Shown: one piece after another, positions 1 through 8,697 of the stretch | Layout: every line of letters starts with the position of its first letter | How positions within the stretch are numbered: the stretch's first letter is position 1 | Assembly: GCF_000974425.1 (NCBI RefSeq) | Contig: NZ_CP010429.1 | Coordinates: forward strand, 4,759,501-4,823,500 | Direction of reading: 5' to 3' | DNA: 64,000 nt | Source: Spirosoma radiotolerans | GTDB taxonomy: Bacteria > Bacteroidota > Bacteroidia > Cytophagales > Spirosomataceae | Notes under the pieces: generated by a model | Database searches by the model: none | What the model saw: only the letters and a program-made list of their open reading frames with translations | What the model was told of the DNA's origin: nothing | Program-made: the position numbers and the translations under genes

Positions 1-18
1 CCAACCAGGACTGGTTGG
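1..18. terminator. hairpin at window edge, candidate terminator
   Basis: Seven-base arms (1-7 and 12-18) flank a GGAC loop. It lies just past the stop of the minus-strand GLPGLI gene, so it could end that transcript. The stem may continue outside the window. Confidence 0.4.
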
Positions 19-44
19 GGCGCTTTTCGTTTGAAATGAGTCTA

Positions 45-797
45 TCAATACCGGATTCCAGCCCAGCCATATGGAGTCTGGCGGGCGCTTATCCGATCGA
101 TAATATGCTGCTTGATCAGGGCATCGTATGCAGCATCGGTTAACTTTTTCCCCTTCTGCTTGGGCAGCTTCAGGTCGTCGGGTGTGAGCGAGCGGAAAGC
201 CACATTAGCAGCTTCAATTGTAACGTCACCATCATTAATGTCCAGTTCAAGAATGAGTCCGGGCAGGCCGTTCATGCGTTCGGGGCCAGCTGATACAGGT
301 ATATCCTGCGCAAACCAGGCAGTTATTTTCTGCTTCTTGATTGGGTCTTCTGTCTCGGCTTTCATACAGATATAGCCAGCAACCTCCTTGATCTGATTGC
401 CAATTTTCCAGGCCGGGGCGTGCAATGAATCGTCAACGATGTACGTTTTGCCCAGCATTTCGATAATGTCTATCTTCTTGTCTTTCTCGAAATTACGGTA
501 CAGATAAAACTCCCCTTTCCGCCGAGAGTACCCCCCTTCTTCCGGTTCATCACTATTGTACGTGTATAGGCTTTCTTTCGGGCTGAAAGCCAGTTTCATC
601 TTGTCCCCTTTGTTATCCGCTTCCCAATTTTTCCAGGTTTGCGTTTCGCGGTCTTTCTCTTCCTGGCTCAGAAACGTTAAGCGGTTAGTAATTTTCAACC
701 AGTGGTCTTTTCGAACATAGGTAACGACACCTTCATTTTTTTGCGCCATTGTTGCCAAACTGGTCAACAGGCACAGGAGTATGACTATATTTTTCAT
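45..797 (-). CDS. GLPGLI family secreted protein
   Basis: This 250-residue protein has an N-terminal signal peptide ending near residue 19 (LATMAQ) and carries the family signature GLPGLI at about residues 177-182, within MNGLPGLILEL. The GLPGLI family is Bacteroidota-specific and has no established biochemical role; members are exported to the periplasm or surface. Its start lies 19 bases past the stop of the upstream outer-membrane barrel gene on the same strand, so the two are very probably one operon. That pairing recurs in Bacteroidota and suggests the product works with, or is handled by, the barrel. Family call is firm; function is unknown. Confidence 0.9.
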   Translation of the reverse strand: MKNIVILLCLLTSLATMAQKNEGVVTYVRKDHWLKITNRLTFLSQEEKDRETQTWKNWEADNKGDKMKLAFSPKESLYTYNSDEPEEGGYSRRKGEFYLYRNFEKDKKIDIIEMLGKTYIVDDSLHAPAWKIGNQIKEVAGYICMKAETEDPIKKQKITAWFAQDIPVSAGPERMNGLPGLILELDINDGDVTIEAANVAFRSLTPDDLKLPKQKGKKLTDAAYDALIKQHIIDRISARQTPYGWAGIRY

Positions 798-816
798 AAT
801 ACAGAATTAATTAAAA

Positions 817-3660
817 TCAATAAAAGCCATCCCGGCGTATCTTGGTCTGAACACCCCGCATGTTATACGTGAAGCCGATGGTAAAGTACCGGGCCAGGGT
901 TTGAATCGTTTCCGACTGCGTATAGTTGACCCCCCGATTCAAGGTCACGGCTACGTTGCGATTCAGCATGTCAACTGCCGTCAGACGGATTTCGGCCCGT
1001 TTCGCTTTGCCCAGAATATGGTACACGGACGCGTTCCAGATCGGAATCCGCTGATCAAAGTTTAACTGTTCATTTTTGTTGATCCTGTAGTTCAGGCTTG
1101 TATTGATATACAGATCATGCGGCAGTTTTAGGTTTAGATCACCACTGAAGTTATTGTTAGTAAAGATTTGATTCCGGTTTGAACTGATCGAAAACTGGTT
1201 ATTGGTTATACTGAAATTGGCATTGGCATAAAAAGTTAGCCAATCAGCTGGCGTTAAGCTCAGCCGTGTACCAGCATTATAATTCTGAAAACGTGTATCG
1301 TTAATTACATCATTGATCCTGGCCGGTGTGTTACCTGATCCAACACCGACATTTAAATCCAGCGTTGCCTTCGTTTTCTTTAAAGGAAATCCAAAACCAA
1401 GGTAGGAGCCAAGATTTTGGCCACCCGACAAGTTTTCGGGCGTTATAACGGTAACTAGCGTTTGAGGATCTGTTTTTTGGCTGTAAACAATTTGATTAAC
1501 ATATTTAGTACCGTATAAGCTAATGTAGGCGTTAATGAAGTTTCCCGGATTAAAATAGTTAAAATAAGCATTAACATTATGACCCAATTGCGGCAGGAGA
1601 TTGGGATTGCCCTGGTTGATATACAAGGGGTTGCTGTTGTTTCGAACAGGCTGTAAATCCCGGGACGTTGGTATTTGAACGCTGACATTGTAGCCTACGT
1701 ACAAATACCGGTTTTTTTTCAGATCATAGTTTAAGCCGATATTCGGAATCATAGTTGTAAATACCCGGCTGATGGGTGTAAACGTGGCCGATGTCTGATC
1801 CGGAGCGAACTGCCCATTCAGCGTAAAGCGCTGGCCAGCCAGACCCGCTGACACGTTCAGTCCCTTGTACGAATACCGAACACTGCTGCCCAGCCGATTG
1901 TATACATAGTTATTTTTGTAGTAGAGGCTCAATGTATCATTGCGGACGTATCGGCTATCGCCCCGGTTGAATACGTCACGATCGACCTCATCGTACCGAA
2001 GGCTGAAATTGAAGAACGTTTCCCAGGTAAACCGTTTGGCGAAGGGCTCCACGTATTGCAGGCTGGCTTTGTATTCGCTGCGCACAATGTCGTTGCGCTG
2101 ATCCTGGTGTATATCCGCCGATTTATCGGCTGCAGTGATCGGCCCGGAATACGTATTTTCAGAATCCAGGATCAGGTTCGCGTTGTTAGTGTTTACTTCA
2201 TAAGTAGCGCTGGCGGCAATACTGCGGCCTTTTTTGTGCATTTTATGCCTGAAAATAAACGAGTTGGAGGTAGCAAATTGCCGCTGATCGCTGGCGTTTG
2301 TGCTTTCGTTATGCGTGGCGGCTCCATTGCTGCGCGTCAGGTCCTGAATCCGAAAAAGGCGCGCATTCCCAACACCATAGCGGCTGTTATTGATAAAAAT
2401 CAGGGTATTGAGTGTATCGAGCTGTTTTTCGTAGCGTAAACTTACCCGGTGATTCCCGTTGAAGTTAACCTGATTGCTTGTCTCGTTTGTGGAATAGGTA
2501 CTCTGTGGCAGCGTTACATCCCGGAGCCGCTGGGCGTCCAGTTCCAGCCGGGTCTGGTTATAATAGTAGCTCCCACTCCACTTCTTCTCTTTCGTATCGA
2601 AGTTATAATTGGCGCCACCAGCCGCATTATTGGAGAAGCCAACACCCTGCCGTCCACTCACCGGAATGCCCAGCCCTTCGTCGCCACTGTCGGAGAAATA
2701 GAAGAACCCCCCTCCGCTAAAGCCGAAATCGGCGTTCTGATTGGAGTTATATGCATTACTTCCCCTAAAATCCTGGTAATCATCGCGGGAGAGTCCCTGC
2801 TGGTTTGTATTGTTGCCTAACCCAACCAGTGAAAACTGATGCTTGGCATTGAATTTATTGTAGATACCTTTTGCTTCAGCCCGCGCCGATACATTGTTGG
2901 AAGCCGGGCCTCCGGCCGCAGTTACTTTACCAAAACCACCTTTCTTAAATTCCTCTTTCAGCTCCAGGTTAATCGTTTTTTCCTTCTTGCCGTCGTCGAC
3001 GCCCGTTAGTTTGGCCTGTTCCGTTTTATCGTTAAATACCTGCACTTTGGTGATGGCTTCAGCCTGCAAGTTTTTAGTCGCCTGCTTGGGATCATTTCCA
3101 AAAAAGTTCTTGCCATCGACGGTCAACTTCTTCACATCCTGCCCTTGCGCCCGAATATTGCCGTCCTGGTCGATCTGCACACCGGGCAGCTTACGCAATA
3201 AATCTTCGACGGTTGAACCCGGCGGCACTTTGAATGAACTGGCATTATACTCGATCGTGTCCCCCTTGATGGTCAGAGGTGCCTTGGCTGTTCGTACCAC
3301 AACCTCCATCAATTCCCGGGTGATGGGCTTCAACTTTAGAGCACCCAGGTCCATCACAGCCTCTGTGGCGGGCTTTATGACAGCGTTGTAAGGAATGAGA
3401 CCTACGTACGAAATCTTCAAGACGTAATTGCCCACTTTTATATTTTTAAAGGCGAATGCGCCATTATCGCCAGCGCGGGTGAAGTTGACGAGCGAGGAAT
3501 CTTTGGCGCTCAGCAGCATGACTGTCGAGGAAGGCAACGGTACCGATGAGGTGTCAACGGCTCGGCCCTGTAGTGTAAAACGTGTTATACCGGGTGGACT
3601 TTGGGCATAGAGTGCGGCTGAGAGCAGGCATAGCATAGCCAGCAGGAAGAGTTTTTTCAT
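817..3660 (-). CDS. TonB-receptor-like outer membrane beta-barrel protein
   Basis: A 947-residue protein with a signal peptide (first ~19 residues, ending ALYAQ). A carboxypeptidase-regulatory-like beta-sandwich follows at roughly 25-110, then a plug-like region at about 140-240 (LLRKLPGVQID, LTVDGKNFFGNDPK). The rest is a long Tyr/Asn-rich beta-barrel ending in a short basic tail and a terminal aromatic residue. This architecture belongs to the Bacteroidota outer-membrane barrel family related to TonB-dependent receptors but lacking SusC-type features; no SusD gene is adjacent. It is the first gene of a two-gene unit with the GLPGLI protein. Substrate cannot be inferred. Transport or surface assembly of a peptide or metal complex is possible but unproven. 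Confidence 0.88.
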   Translation of the reverse strand: MKKLFLLAMLCLLSAALYAQSPPGITRFTLQGRAVDTSSVPLPSSTVMLLSAKDSSLVNFTRAGDNGAFAFKNIKVGNYVLKISYVGLIPYNAVIKPATEAVMDLGALKLKPITRELMEVVVRTAKAPLTIKGDTIEYNASSFKVPPGSTVEDLLRKLPGVQIDQDGNIRAQGQDVKKLTVDGKNFFGNDPKQATKNLQAEAITKVQVFNDKTEQAKLTGVDDGKKEKTINLELKEEFKKGGFGKVTAAGGPASNNVSARAEAKGIYNKFNAKHQFSLVGLGNNTNQQGLSRDDYQDFRGSNAYNSNQNADFGFSGGGFFYFSDSGDEGLGIPVSGRQGVGFSNNAAGGANYNFDTKEKKWSGSYYYNQTRLELDAQRLRDVTLPQSTYSTNETSNQVNFNGNHRVSLRYEKQLDTLNTLIFINNSRYGVGNARLFRIQDLTRSNGAATHNESTNASDQRQFATSNSFIFRHKMHKKGRSIAASATYEVNTNNANLILDSENTYSGPITAADKSADIHQDQRNDIVRSEYKASLQYVEPFAKRFTWETFFNFSLRYDEVDRDVFNRGDSRYVRNDTLSLYYKNNYVYNRLGSSVRYSYKGLNVSAGLAGQRFTLNGQFAPDQTSATFTPISRVFTTMIPNIGLNYDLKKNRYLYVGYNVSVQIPTSRDLQPVRNNSNPLYINQGNPNLLPQLGHNVNAYFNYFNPGNFINAYISLYGTKYVNQIVYSQKTDPQTLVTVITPENLSGGQNLGSYLGFGFPLKKTKATLDLNVGVGSGNTPARINDVINDTRFQNYNAGTRLSLTPADWLTFYANANFSITNNQFSISSNRNQIFTNNNFSGDLNLKLPHDLYINTSLNYRINKNEQLNFDQRIPIWNASVYHILGKAKRAEIRLTAVDMLNRNVAVTLNRGVNYTQSETIQTLARYFTIGFTYNMRGVQTKIRRDGFY

Positions 3661-3695
3661 CCGTGAAAAGGTAAAAGGTTGAGGTGTAAGGGTAG

Positions 3696-3703
3696 CAAAG
3701 CTA
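3696..3703 (-). promoter_or_regulatory. candidate -7 element of the barrel/GLPGLI operon
   Basis: On the minus strand this reads TAGCTTTG, matching the Bacteroidota -7 consensus TAnnTTTG, 36 bases before the barrel start codon. A TTTG upstream is only 13 bases away, closer than usual, so only the -7 match is claimed. Confidence 0.35.
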
Positions 3704-3742
3704 AGCGCGATGGCGGCAAATGCTCATACCATTAACGTTTTT

Positions 3743-3772
3743 TAACTAAATTTATAGTAGTGAATTTAGTTA
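3743..3772. promoter_or_regulatory. palindromic dyad, candidate operator
   Basis: Perfect 10-base arms (TAACTAAATT at 3743-3752 and its complement at 3763-3772) are separated by 10 bases. The site lies about 40-75 bases upstream of the candidate -7 element of the barrel operon. Symmetry and position suit a dimeric regulator, but no regulator gene is adjacent, so this is inference. Confidence 0.35.
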
Positions 3773-3890
3773 TTGGTTAACGGCACTGATAATGAGTCAC
3801 TTTCAGGCAAAAGCGTTGCAGACGCTAACCCATAAGATGACTTTTTATAGAAAATTCCACACGGACGGGGCTACTTTTTATAAAGTAGGG

Positions 3891-5237
3891 CTAGCGGCTC
3901 GAAAAAGATGATGCCAAAACGTCGCGAATGGCTCGGGCTTTCAATAAACATTCCTCCCATTCCTGCTCCGGTTCGGCGTCGTAGGTAATGGCGCTACCGA
4001 CCGAAAAGGACGCGTATTCGCTTTCAGCATTATAAAGCAGCGTTCGGATAACGACGCTGAAATCAAAATCAGCCTCAGGGGTTATGAAGCCGATTGCCCC
4101 CGAATACACGCCCCGCCGGCTAACTTCCAGGTCGTCGATCAACTGCATGGAGCGAATTTTGGGAGCTCCGGTCATACTCCCCATCGGAAAGGCATGGCGA
4201 ATGGCTTCGGCCCAGGAAACGCGTTCGTGCAGTGTGGCCGACACGGTCGAAATCATCTGAAACACTTGCTGAAATCCGTAAATACCAAACAGTTCATCAA
4301 CACCAATCGACCCTGTTTGGGCACTACGCGCAAGGTCGTTCCGCACTAAATCAACAATCATCAGATTTTCGGCCCGCTCCTTCTCCGAGTTGAGTAGATA
4401 AGCACGCAGAGCCATATCTTCGTCGGGCGTTTGTCCGCGCCGAACGGTGCCCTTAATAGGCTGCGACAAAATCCGATCGCCTGTTTTCTTCAAAAAACGT
4501 TCGGGCGAGGCACCCATTACATACCGGTCACCCATTTTCATAAAACTTGAAAACGGCATGGGAGAGCGCTCAGTTAAAGCGCGGTACGTCCCTAGCGGAT
4601 CTATGTTCCCTGCCTGTTGAGCGAAGAACTCGATGCAATAGTTTAGTTCATAAACATCGCCGGCCCGAATGTGATCCTGAATCCGACGAACAGTAGCCAG
4701 ATAATCTTCTGACAAAACCCGGCATTGGATTTCTACAGGAGAGGCAGGGAAAGAAACCGGAGAAACAATCGGAACAAATGACCGTAGTTGCTTTAGCAAA
4801 GCGCCGGTGTCACCCTCGCCCTGTATAATCAGCGCATCACCTAAAACGTCGGATTCCTCGAAATCGATAATCCACGCTGGCTCAACAAAATAAGCATCCG
4901 GAAACTGAAGTCGGTCTGGGTTGCGGCTGGTCAGGTTCTCCAGCTGATTTTTGAGATCGTAGCCTAAATAACCGACCAGGTAAGCTGGCTTTTCGCGGTG
5001 AGCCTGCTGGAGTACGTCAAACACATCGTCCCGAGTGGCTTCATTCTCCGAAAACGAAATGACCCGTTTCGCCCCGACAAAAAGCCGGTTAGGAAAGGGG
5101 TCATTTGGGTAATCAATTCCGTTATTATTCAGAAAGGCAACAAAACCGTCTTCGTGGGCCTCTTCGGCAATTGCCCAGGCCAGCGCCTGCCAACGCCAGC
5201 TTGACAGATCTTCGACTGACACACGAACACTATTCAT
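3891..5237 (-). CDS. pabB: aminodeoxychorismate synthase component I
   Basis: This 448-residue member of the chorismate-utilising family makes 4-amino-4-deoxychorismate from chorismate and ammonia, the first step to the p-aminobenzoate of folate. The signature PIKGT lies at residues 260-264. A lysine at this point (K262) is typical of aminodeoxychorismate synthase, whereas anthranilate synthase has PIAGT. ASPERFL near 243-249, ENLMIVDLVRNDL and GSMTGAPK complete the active site. No glutamine amidotransferase (pabA) or lyase (pabC) gene is next to it. The gene follows the NYN gene with only two bases between its start and the upstream stop, implying co-transcription. Isochorismate or salicylate synthase is less likely given the PIKGT motif. 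Confidence 0.9.
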   Translation of the reverse strand: MNSVRVSVEDLSSWRWQALAWAIAEEAHEDGFVAFLNNNGIDYPNDPFPNRLFVGAKRVISFSENEATRDDVFDVLQQAHREKPAYLVGYLGYDLKNQLENLTSRNPDRLQFPDAYFVEPAWIIDFEESDVLGDALIIQGEGDTGALLKQLRSFVPIVSPVSFPASPVEIQCRVLSEDYLATVRRIQDHIRAGDVYELNYCIEFFAQQAGNIDPLGTYRALTERSPMPFSSFMKMGDRYVMGASPERFLKKTGDRILSQPIKGTVRRGQTPDEDMALRAYLLNSEKERAENLMIVDLVRNDLARSAQTGSIGVDELFGIYGFQQVFQMISTVSATLHERVSWAEAIRHAFPMGSMTGAPKIRSMQLIDDLEVSRRGVYSGAIGFITPEADFDFSVVIRTLLYNAESEYASFSVGSAITYDAEPEQEWEECLLKARAIRDVLASSFSSR

Positions 5238-5239
5238 CG

Positions 5240-6268
5240 TTAGACGGGTAACAGTCGGACATCAACCGCGATATCTTTTCCTTCGGCGTTACGGCCAACG
5301 GTGAATTCGACTTCATCATCTACCTGCAATTCATTGAAGTCTGTATCAATCAGGCTGGTATAGTGGAAAAACAGATTATTAGGGGGGTAATTGACAAAAC
5401 CATAGCCTGTTTTGAGGCTACGGATGGTGCTAATTTTTCGTCCTTCCGGATCATCATCGATGGTGTCGGCGAGGTTGTAATTAGGCTCGTCAGACGATGG
5501 ATACGCTTCTTCATAGGCATCGCCCGCGCTGAGTTCGCCAAAGCTGTTTCCGTTGTTAAAGGAACTTCCATTGCCTGATCCTGACACAGCCGAAAAGGTT
5601 GGCCTTGCCTGCTGTTTGACAAACAGGTTCTGAATGATCATATCATTCCGGCGGCTCCGGTCATCAATCAGACCGTGCATGGCCACCGGATACGAAACTT
5701 CTTCCAGCAAATCCTGCGATGTGCGGGTCACCTGCTTTTCTCCCTGCTCGTTCAGGAATTCAAAATCCCAGCTGAGAACCATAATTCGTGAGCCAAGCGT
5801 ATTGAGTTTCCGAATCAGCGGCACATAATCGCCATCCGACGTAATTAACACAACAACGTCGAATTTTTTGTACTGAGCGAGTTCAAAGGCTTCCAGCGCC
5901 AGCCACACATCAATTCCTTTTTCCTGCCGGTAACCCTGATACGTTTTTACGGGCAAATAGTGTGTAACTACCCCTTCCGACATCAAAATATCATCGAACA
6001 GGCGATCATAAAATAGTTGATTACCACGCTGATTTGCTTCATGGGCATTGAGCCGCCCCCGGAAATAATGGGCATCTACAATTTGACAAAGCCGTTCATT
6101 CACGCCCTCTTCTTCGGCTACCTGCCGACGAATGAACGCGTGTAATCCCGAAATACTGATACGACTGCGACGTTCGTGAGAATAGTTATAATAATTGCTT
6201 ACGTGTAGAAAATAATTACCGTCATAAAAAACCCCGATGCGGGTCAATCTTGATGCTTCTGCTGGCAT
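5240..6268 (-). CDS. NYN (PIN-like) nuclease with C-terminal cold-shock-like domain
   Basis: A 342-residue cytoplasmic protein. The N-terminal NYN domain, related to LabA/DUF88 and PIN nucleases, spans about 8-195, with acidic metal-binding candidates D16 (FYDGNYF), D120 (KGIDVWLA), D145 and D147 (TSDGDYVPL). A low-complexity Ser/Gly/Asn linker follows at about 215-270. Residues ~278-340 form a cold-shock-like OB fold with RNP-like motifs GYGFV and LFFHYTSL. Known NYN proteins cleave RNA; a cold-shock domain would supply RNA binding, so an RNA-processing role is inferred. It is the upstream gene of a tight two-gene unit with pabB. Start chosen at the first ATG, which precedes the domain directly. 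Confidence 0.85.
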   Translation of the reverse strand: MPAEASRLTRIGVFYDGNYFLHVSNYYNYSHERRSRISISGLHAFIRRQVAEEEGVNERLCQIVDAHYFRGRLNAHEANQRGNQLFYDRLFDDILMSEGVVTHYLPVKTYQGYRQEKGIDVWLALEAFELAQYKKFDVVVLITSDGDYVPLIRKLNTLGSRIMVLSWDFEFLNEQGEKQVTRTSQDLLEEVSYPVAMHGLIDDRSRRNDMIIQNLFVKQQARPTFSAVSGSGNGSSFNNGNSFGELSAGDAYEEAYPSSDEPNYNLADTIDDDPEGRKISTIRSLKTGYGFVNYPPNNLFFHYTSLIDTDFNELQVDDEVEFTVGRNAEGKDIAVDVRLLPV

Positions 6269-6525
6269 GTTATTACTTAAGAGTTATTAGGTGTATGTTT
6301 ATTCGGTACGTCAATTAAGGATAATTGCTATCTTTTACGGCTATCTGTCTGAGTCGGTAGAACTATACTTATACGAACAGCTTTCTTTTACAGGCACTTG
6401 TAGAAACACTACATTACGAAATGTAGCGGAAGCGGATACGATAAATAATGATATGGATATGGATATTGATAGAAACGGTAAAAATAGCTATGCAGGTACG
6501 CTTCTGCAAAAATAGCATATTTTCG
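6269..6525. other. intergenic region between divergent NYN and hisB genes
   Basis: About 300 bases separate the divergent starts. The stretch is AT-rich and includes a GATATG-type short tandem run near 6450-6470 and a 7-base dyad at 6409-6426. Open frames here (6291-6515 plus, 6414-6638 minus) are short, overlap each other and have no recognisable protein character. Apart from the hisB promoter that follows, nothing else was identified. Confidence 0.4.
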
Positions 6526-6553
6526 TTTGCAATACGCTCTGACCGTATCTTTG
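6526..6553 (+). promoter_or_regulatory. Bacteroidota-type promoter of hisB
   Basis: TTTG at 6526-6529 and TATCTTTG at 6546-6553, 16 bases apart, match the -33/-7 pair of Bacteroidota housekeeping promoters. The second element ends 22 bases before the hisB ATG, giving a very short leader. No ribosome-binding site is obvious, as is usual in this phylum. Confidence 0.5.
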
Positions 6554-6575
6554 TCCGATTTCTCTTATTCATTGT

Positions 6576-7724
6576 ATGCAAAAGATAGTATTTGTTGACC
6601 GTGACGGAACGCTCATTGCCGAGCCACAGCCCGATCAACAGGTTGACTCACTGGCTAAACTCGACTACATTCCGAAGGCGATTTCGGCCATGCGGAAAAT
6701 CGCCGAAGAAACGAATTACGAATTAGTCATGGTTACCAATCAGGATGGACTCGGTACCGATTCGTTCCCCGAAGACACCTTCTGGCCCGCCCACAACAAG
6801 ATGATGGACACCTTCGCCGGCGAAAATGTCCATTTCGCAGCCGTTCACATCGACCGCCATTTCCCGCGCGATAACTCAACGACCCGGAAGCCGGGCATCG
6901 GCATGCTGACGCAGTACTTTGAGGCAGCCTATGACCTGGCCAATAGCTACGTGATTGGCGACCGGCTAACGGATGTTCAACTAGCCGTAAACCTGGGCGC
7001 CAAAGCCATTTTATTCCTGCCACCCAACGGCTTATCGACTGTACAGGCTGCCGACGTAGACGGCCTGACCGATGCAATGCAGGCCGCCATTGCCCTTAAA
7101 ACAGGCGACTGGGACGAAATTTATGAGTTTCTGCGTTTGCCCATCCGCACAGCTACCGTTGAACGTAACACGAAGGAAACCCAGATTCGGGTTGACTTAA
7201 ATCTGGACGGACGCGGTCGTGCCGACATTCACACGGGACTTGGCTTTTTCGACCACATGCTCGATCAGGTGGCGAAGCACTCGGGTGCCGATCTCACTAT
7301 TCATGTTAATGGCGATCTGCATATCGATGAACACCACACCATTGAAGATACGGCACTAGCGCTCGGCGAAGCCTACCGTCGTGCCCTCGGCGATAAACGG
7401 GGCATTAGCCGCTACGGTTTTTTGTTGCCTATGGATGAAGCGCTGGCCCAGGTAGGCATTGATTTTTCGGGTCGTCCGTGGCTGGTCTGGAACGCGGAAT
7501 TTAAGCGGGAAAAAATTGGCGACATGCCAACTGAAATGTTCTACCATTTCTTCAAATCCTTCTCAGACACAGCCCTTTGCAACCTGAACATCAAGGTTGA
7601 AGGCGACAATGAACACCATAAAATCGAAGCCATTTTCAAGGCATTTGCCAAAGCAATCAAGATGGCCGTTCGGCGAGATATCAATGAATTGGATAACCTG
7701 CCCAGCACGAAAGGTGTTTTATAA
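6576..7724 (+). CDS. hisB: bifunctional histidinol-phosphatase / imidazoleglycerol-phosphate dehydratase
   Basis: This 382-residue enzyme catalyses two steps of histidine biosynthesis. The N-terminal HAD phosphatase domain (about 1-165) has the nucleophile motif FVDRDGTL (D8, D10) and the later [10 protein letters not shown]; it dephosphorylates histidinol phosphate. The C-terminal dehydratase domain (about 190-382) has two metal-binding histidine clusters, [14 protein letters not shown] and [16 protein letters not shown], plus a further EHHKIEA near the end. The fused form is common in Bacteroidota and Gammaproteobacteria. No other his gene is adjacent; the aminotransferase at 35.9-37.1 kb resembles HisC but carries an export signal, so it is unlikely to be the pathway partner. 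Confidence 0.96.
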   Translation: MQKIVFVDRDGTLIAEPQPDQQVDSLAKLDYIPKAISAMRKIAEETNYELVMVTNQDGLGTDSFPEDTFWPAHNKMMDTFAGENVHFAAVHIDRHFPRDNSTTRKPGIGMLTQYFEAAYDLANSYVIGDRLTDVQLAVNLGAKAILFLPPNGLSTVQAADVDGLTDAMQAAIALKTGDWDEIYEFLRLPIRTATVERNTKETQIRVDLNLDGRGRADIHTGLGFFDHMLDQVAKHSGADLTIHVNGDLHIDEHHTIEDTALALGEAYRRALGDKRGISRYGFLLPMDEALAQVGIDFSGRPWLVWNAEFKREKIGDMPTEMFYHFFKSFSDTALCNLNIKVEGDNEHHKIEAIFKAFAKAIKMAVRRDINELDNLPSTKGVL

Positions 7725-7813
7725 TCAAAAAATCGACCAGGTCTTAGCGATCTGATAGGTTTAAAATCAAAAGGCTATCGTATTTTTGCACCAGCATTCA
7801 ACTGAAAACTGAC

Positions 7814-7915
7814 ATGGATTTATCAACACCTTTGACACTTCTGTTTTACGCGGTACTGCTGGCGTCGGCGTTTGTAACGGGCCGCTGGTTAGAGCGCAAA
7901 GACCGGAAGTACTAA
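7814..7915 (+). CDS. 33-residue single-span membrane peptide
   Basis: A short reading frame encodes one hydrophobic segment at about residues 7-23 (LTLLFYAVLLASAFVTG), then a strongly charged tail (RWLERKDRKY) and a TAA stop. The hydrophobic core with a positive C-terminal end fits a small inner-membrane protein with its tail in the cytoplasm. It starts 89 bases after hisB and 112 bases before the acyltransferase, on the same strand. No family is recognised. Chance occurrence of such a frame is possible, but the composition is well organised for its length. Confidence 0.5.
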   Translation: MDLSTPLTLLFYAVLLASAFVTGRWLERKDRKY

Positions 7916-7937
7916 GCTGGTTTACAGTTTATGGAGT

Positions 7938-7995
7938 ACGGGTTGGCCTTCACGGCTTTCTGGCAATGGCTCAACCACCGGAAAGGCCAGCCCGT
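7938..7995. repeat. inverted repeat before acyltransferase gene
   Basis: Thirteen-base arms with one mismatch (7938-7950 and 7983-7995) enclose 32 bases. The repeat lies between the small membrane peptide and the acyltransferase start. It could terminate the upstream transcript or form in the leader of the next gene. Confidence 0.4.
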
Positions 7996-8027
7996 AAACC
8001 CTAAACGATATACCACTCCCCAAGTAC

Positions 8028-8594
8028 ATGCTCAGTACCCTTACGCGTTGGTTATTTAAACTATGGGGATGGCGGGTTGTCGGCCCTATCCCAACCGTTC
8101 CTAAAGCAATTTGGGTAGTTGCTCCGCACACAACCAACTGGGATTTTCTGCTCGGACTGGGCATCCGGCCCACCATTCATATCTGGATCCAGTATCTGGC
8201 CAAGAGTTCGCTATTTACCTGGTATTCAGGATGGTTATTCCGGGCGCTGGGTGGAAAGCCTGTTTACCGGGACAAGTCCCACAACCTGGTCGAAGCAACG
8301 GCGGAGGTCTTCAACCAGAACGAGCGCCTGCATATTTGCATTGCTCCCGAAGGAACACGCAGCAATGTCGACAAACTCAAAACGGGCTTTTATTACATTG
8401 CCCTAAAAGCCAACGTTCCCCTTATTCTGGTTGGTTTCGACTGGCCCCGAAAACTCATTCTTCTGAGTGAGCCTCTCTACGTAACCGGCGATTACGAAAA
8501 AGACATGCTTCCTTTTTACCAGTTTTTTTCTCAGGTACACGGCATCAAAAAAGACTGGCTGAAACAGTGGGAAGAAACGGGTATGATTGCCTAA
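8028..8594 (+). CDS. PlsC-like lysophospholipid acyltransferase family protein
   Basis: This 188-residue protein has the catalytic HX4D motif of glycerolipid acyltransferases (H34-TTNW-D39) and the acceptor-binding motif PEGTR (107-111). The family moves an acyl group from acyl-ACP or acyl-CoA to lysophosphatidate or a related acceptor at the inner membrane. At 188 residues it is shorter than classical PlsC (about 240) and lacks an obvious N-terminal membrane anchor, like the short PlsC-like proteins common in Bacteroidota, so the acceptor is uncertain. Upstream alternative starts were rejected because the ATG used here immediately precedes the conserved N-terminal region. Confidence 0.85.
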   Translation: MLSTLTRWLFKLWGWRVVGPIPTVPKAIWVVAPHTTNWDFLLGLGIRPTIHIWIQYLAKSSLFTWYSGWLFRALGGKPVYRDKSHNLVEATAEVFNQNERLHICIAPEGTRSNVDKLKTGFYYIALKANVPLILVGFDWPRKLILLSEPLYVTGDYEKDMLPFYQFFSQVHGIKKDWLKQWEETGMIA

Positions 8595-8697
8595 AGGCTA
8601 CCTTTTAGCCATTCATGCCCCTGTTGGCAAGTATCTCCTTTTCCCGAGACATTCGTACAAATACCTTTCGGAGTATCTTTCATACATTGACCTTGTC

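Noticed and set aside
2894-3391. 165-codon plus-strand frame within the outer-membrane barrel gene
   Set aside because: Antisense to a clear family member; no domain or signal; a shadow of codon usage.
6291-6638. Two overlapping small frames in the gap between NYN and hisB
   Set aside because: They overlap each other on opposite strands, are AT-driven, and one covers the hisB promoter.
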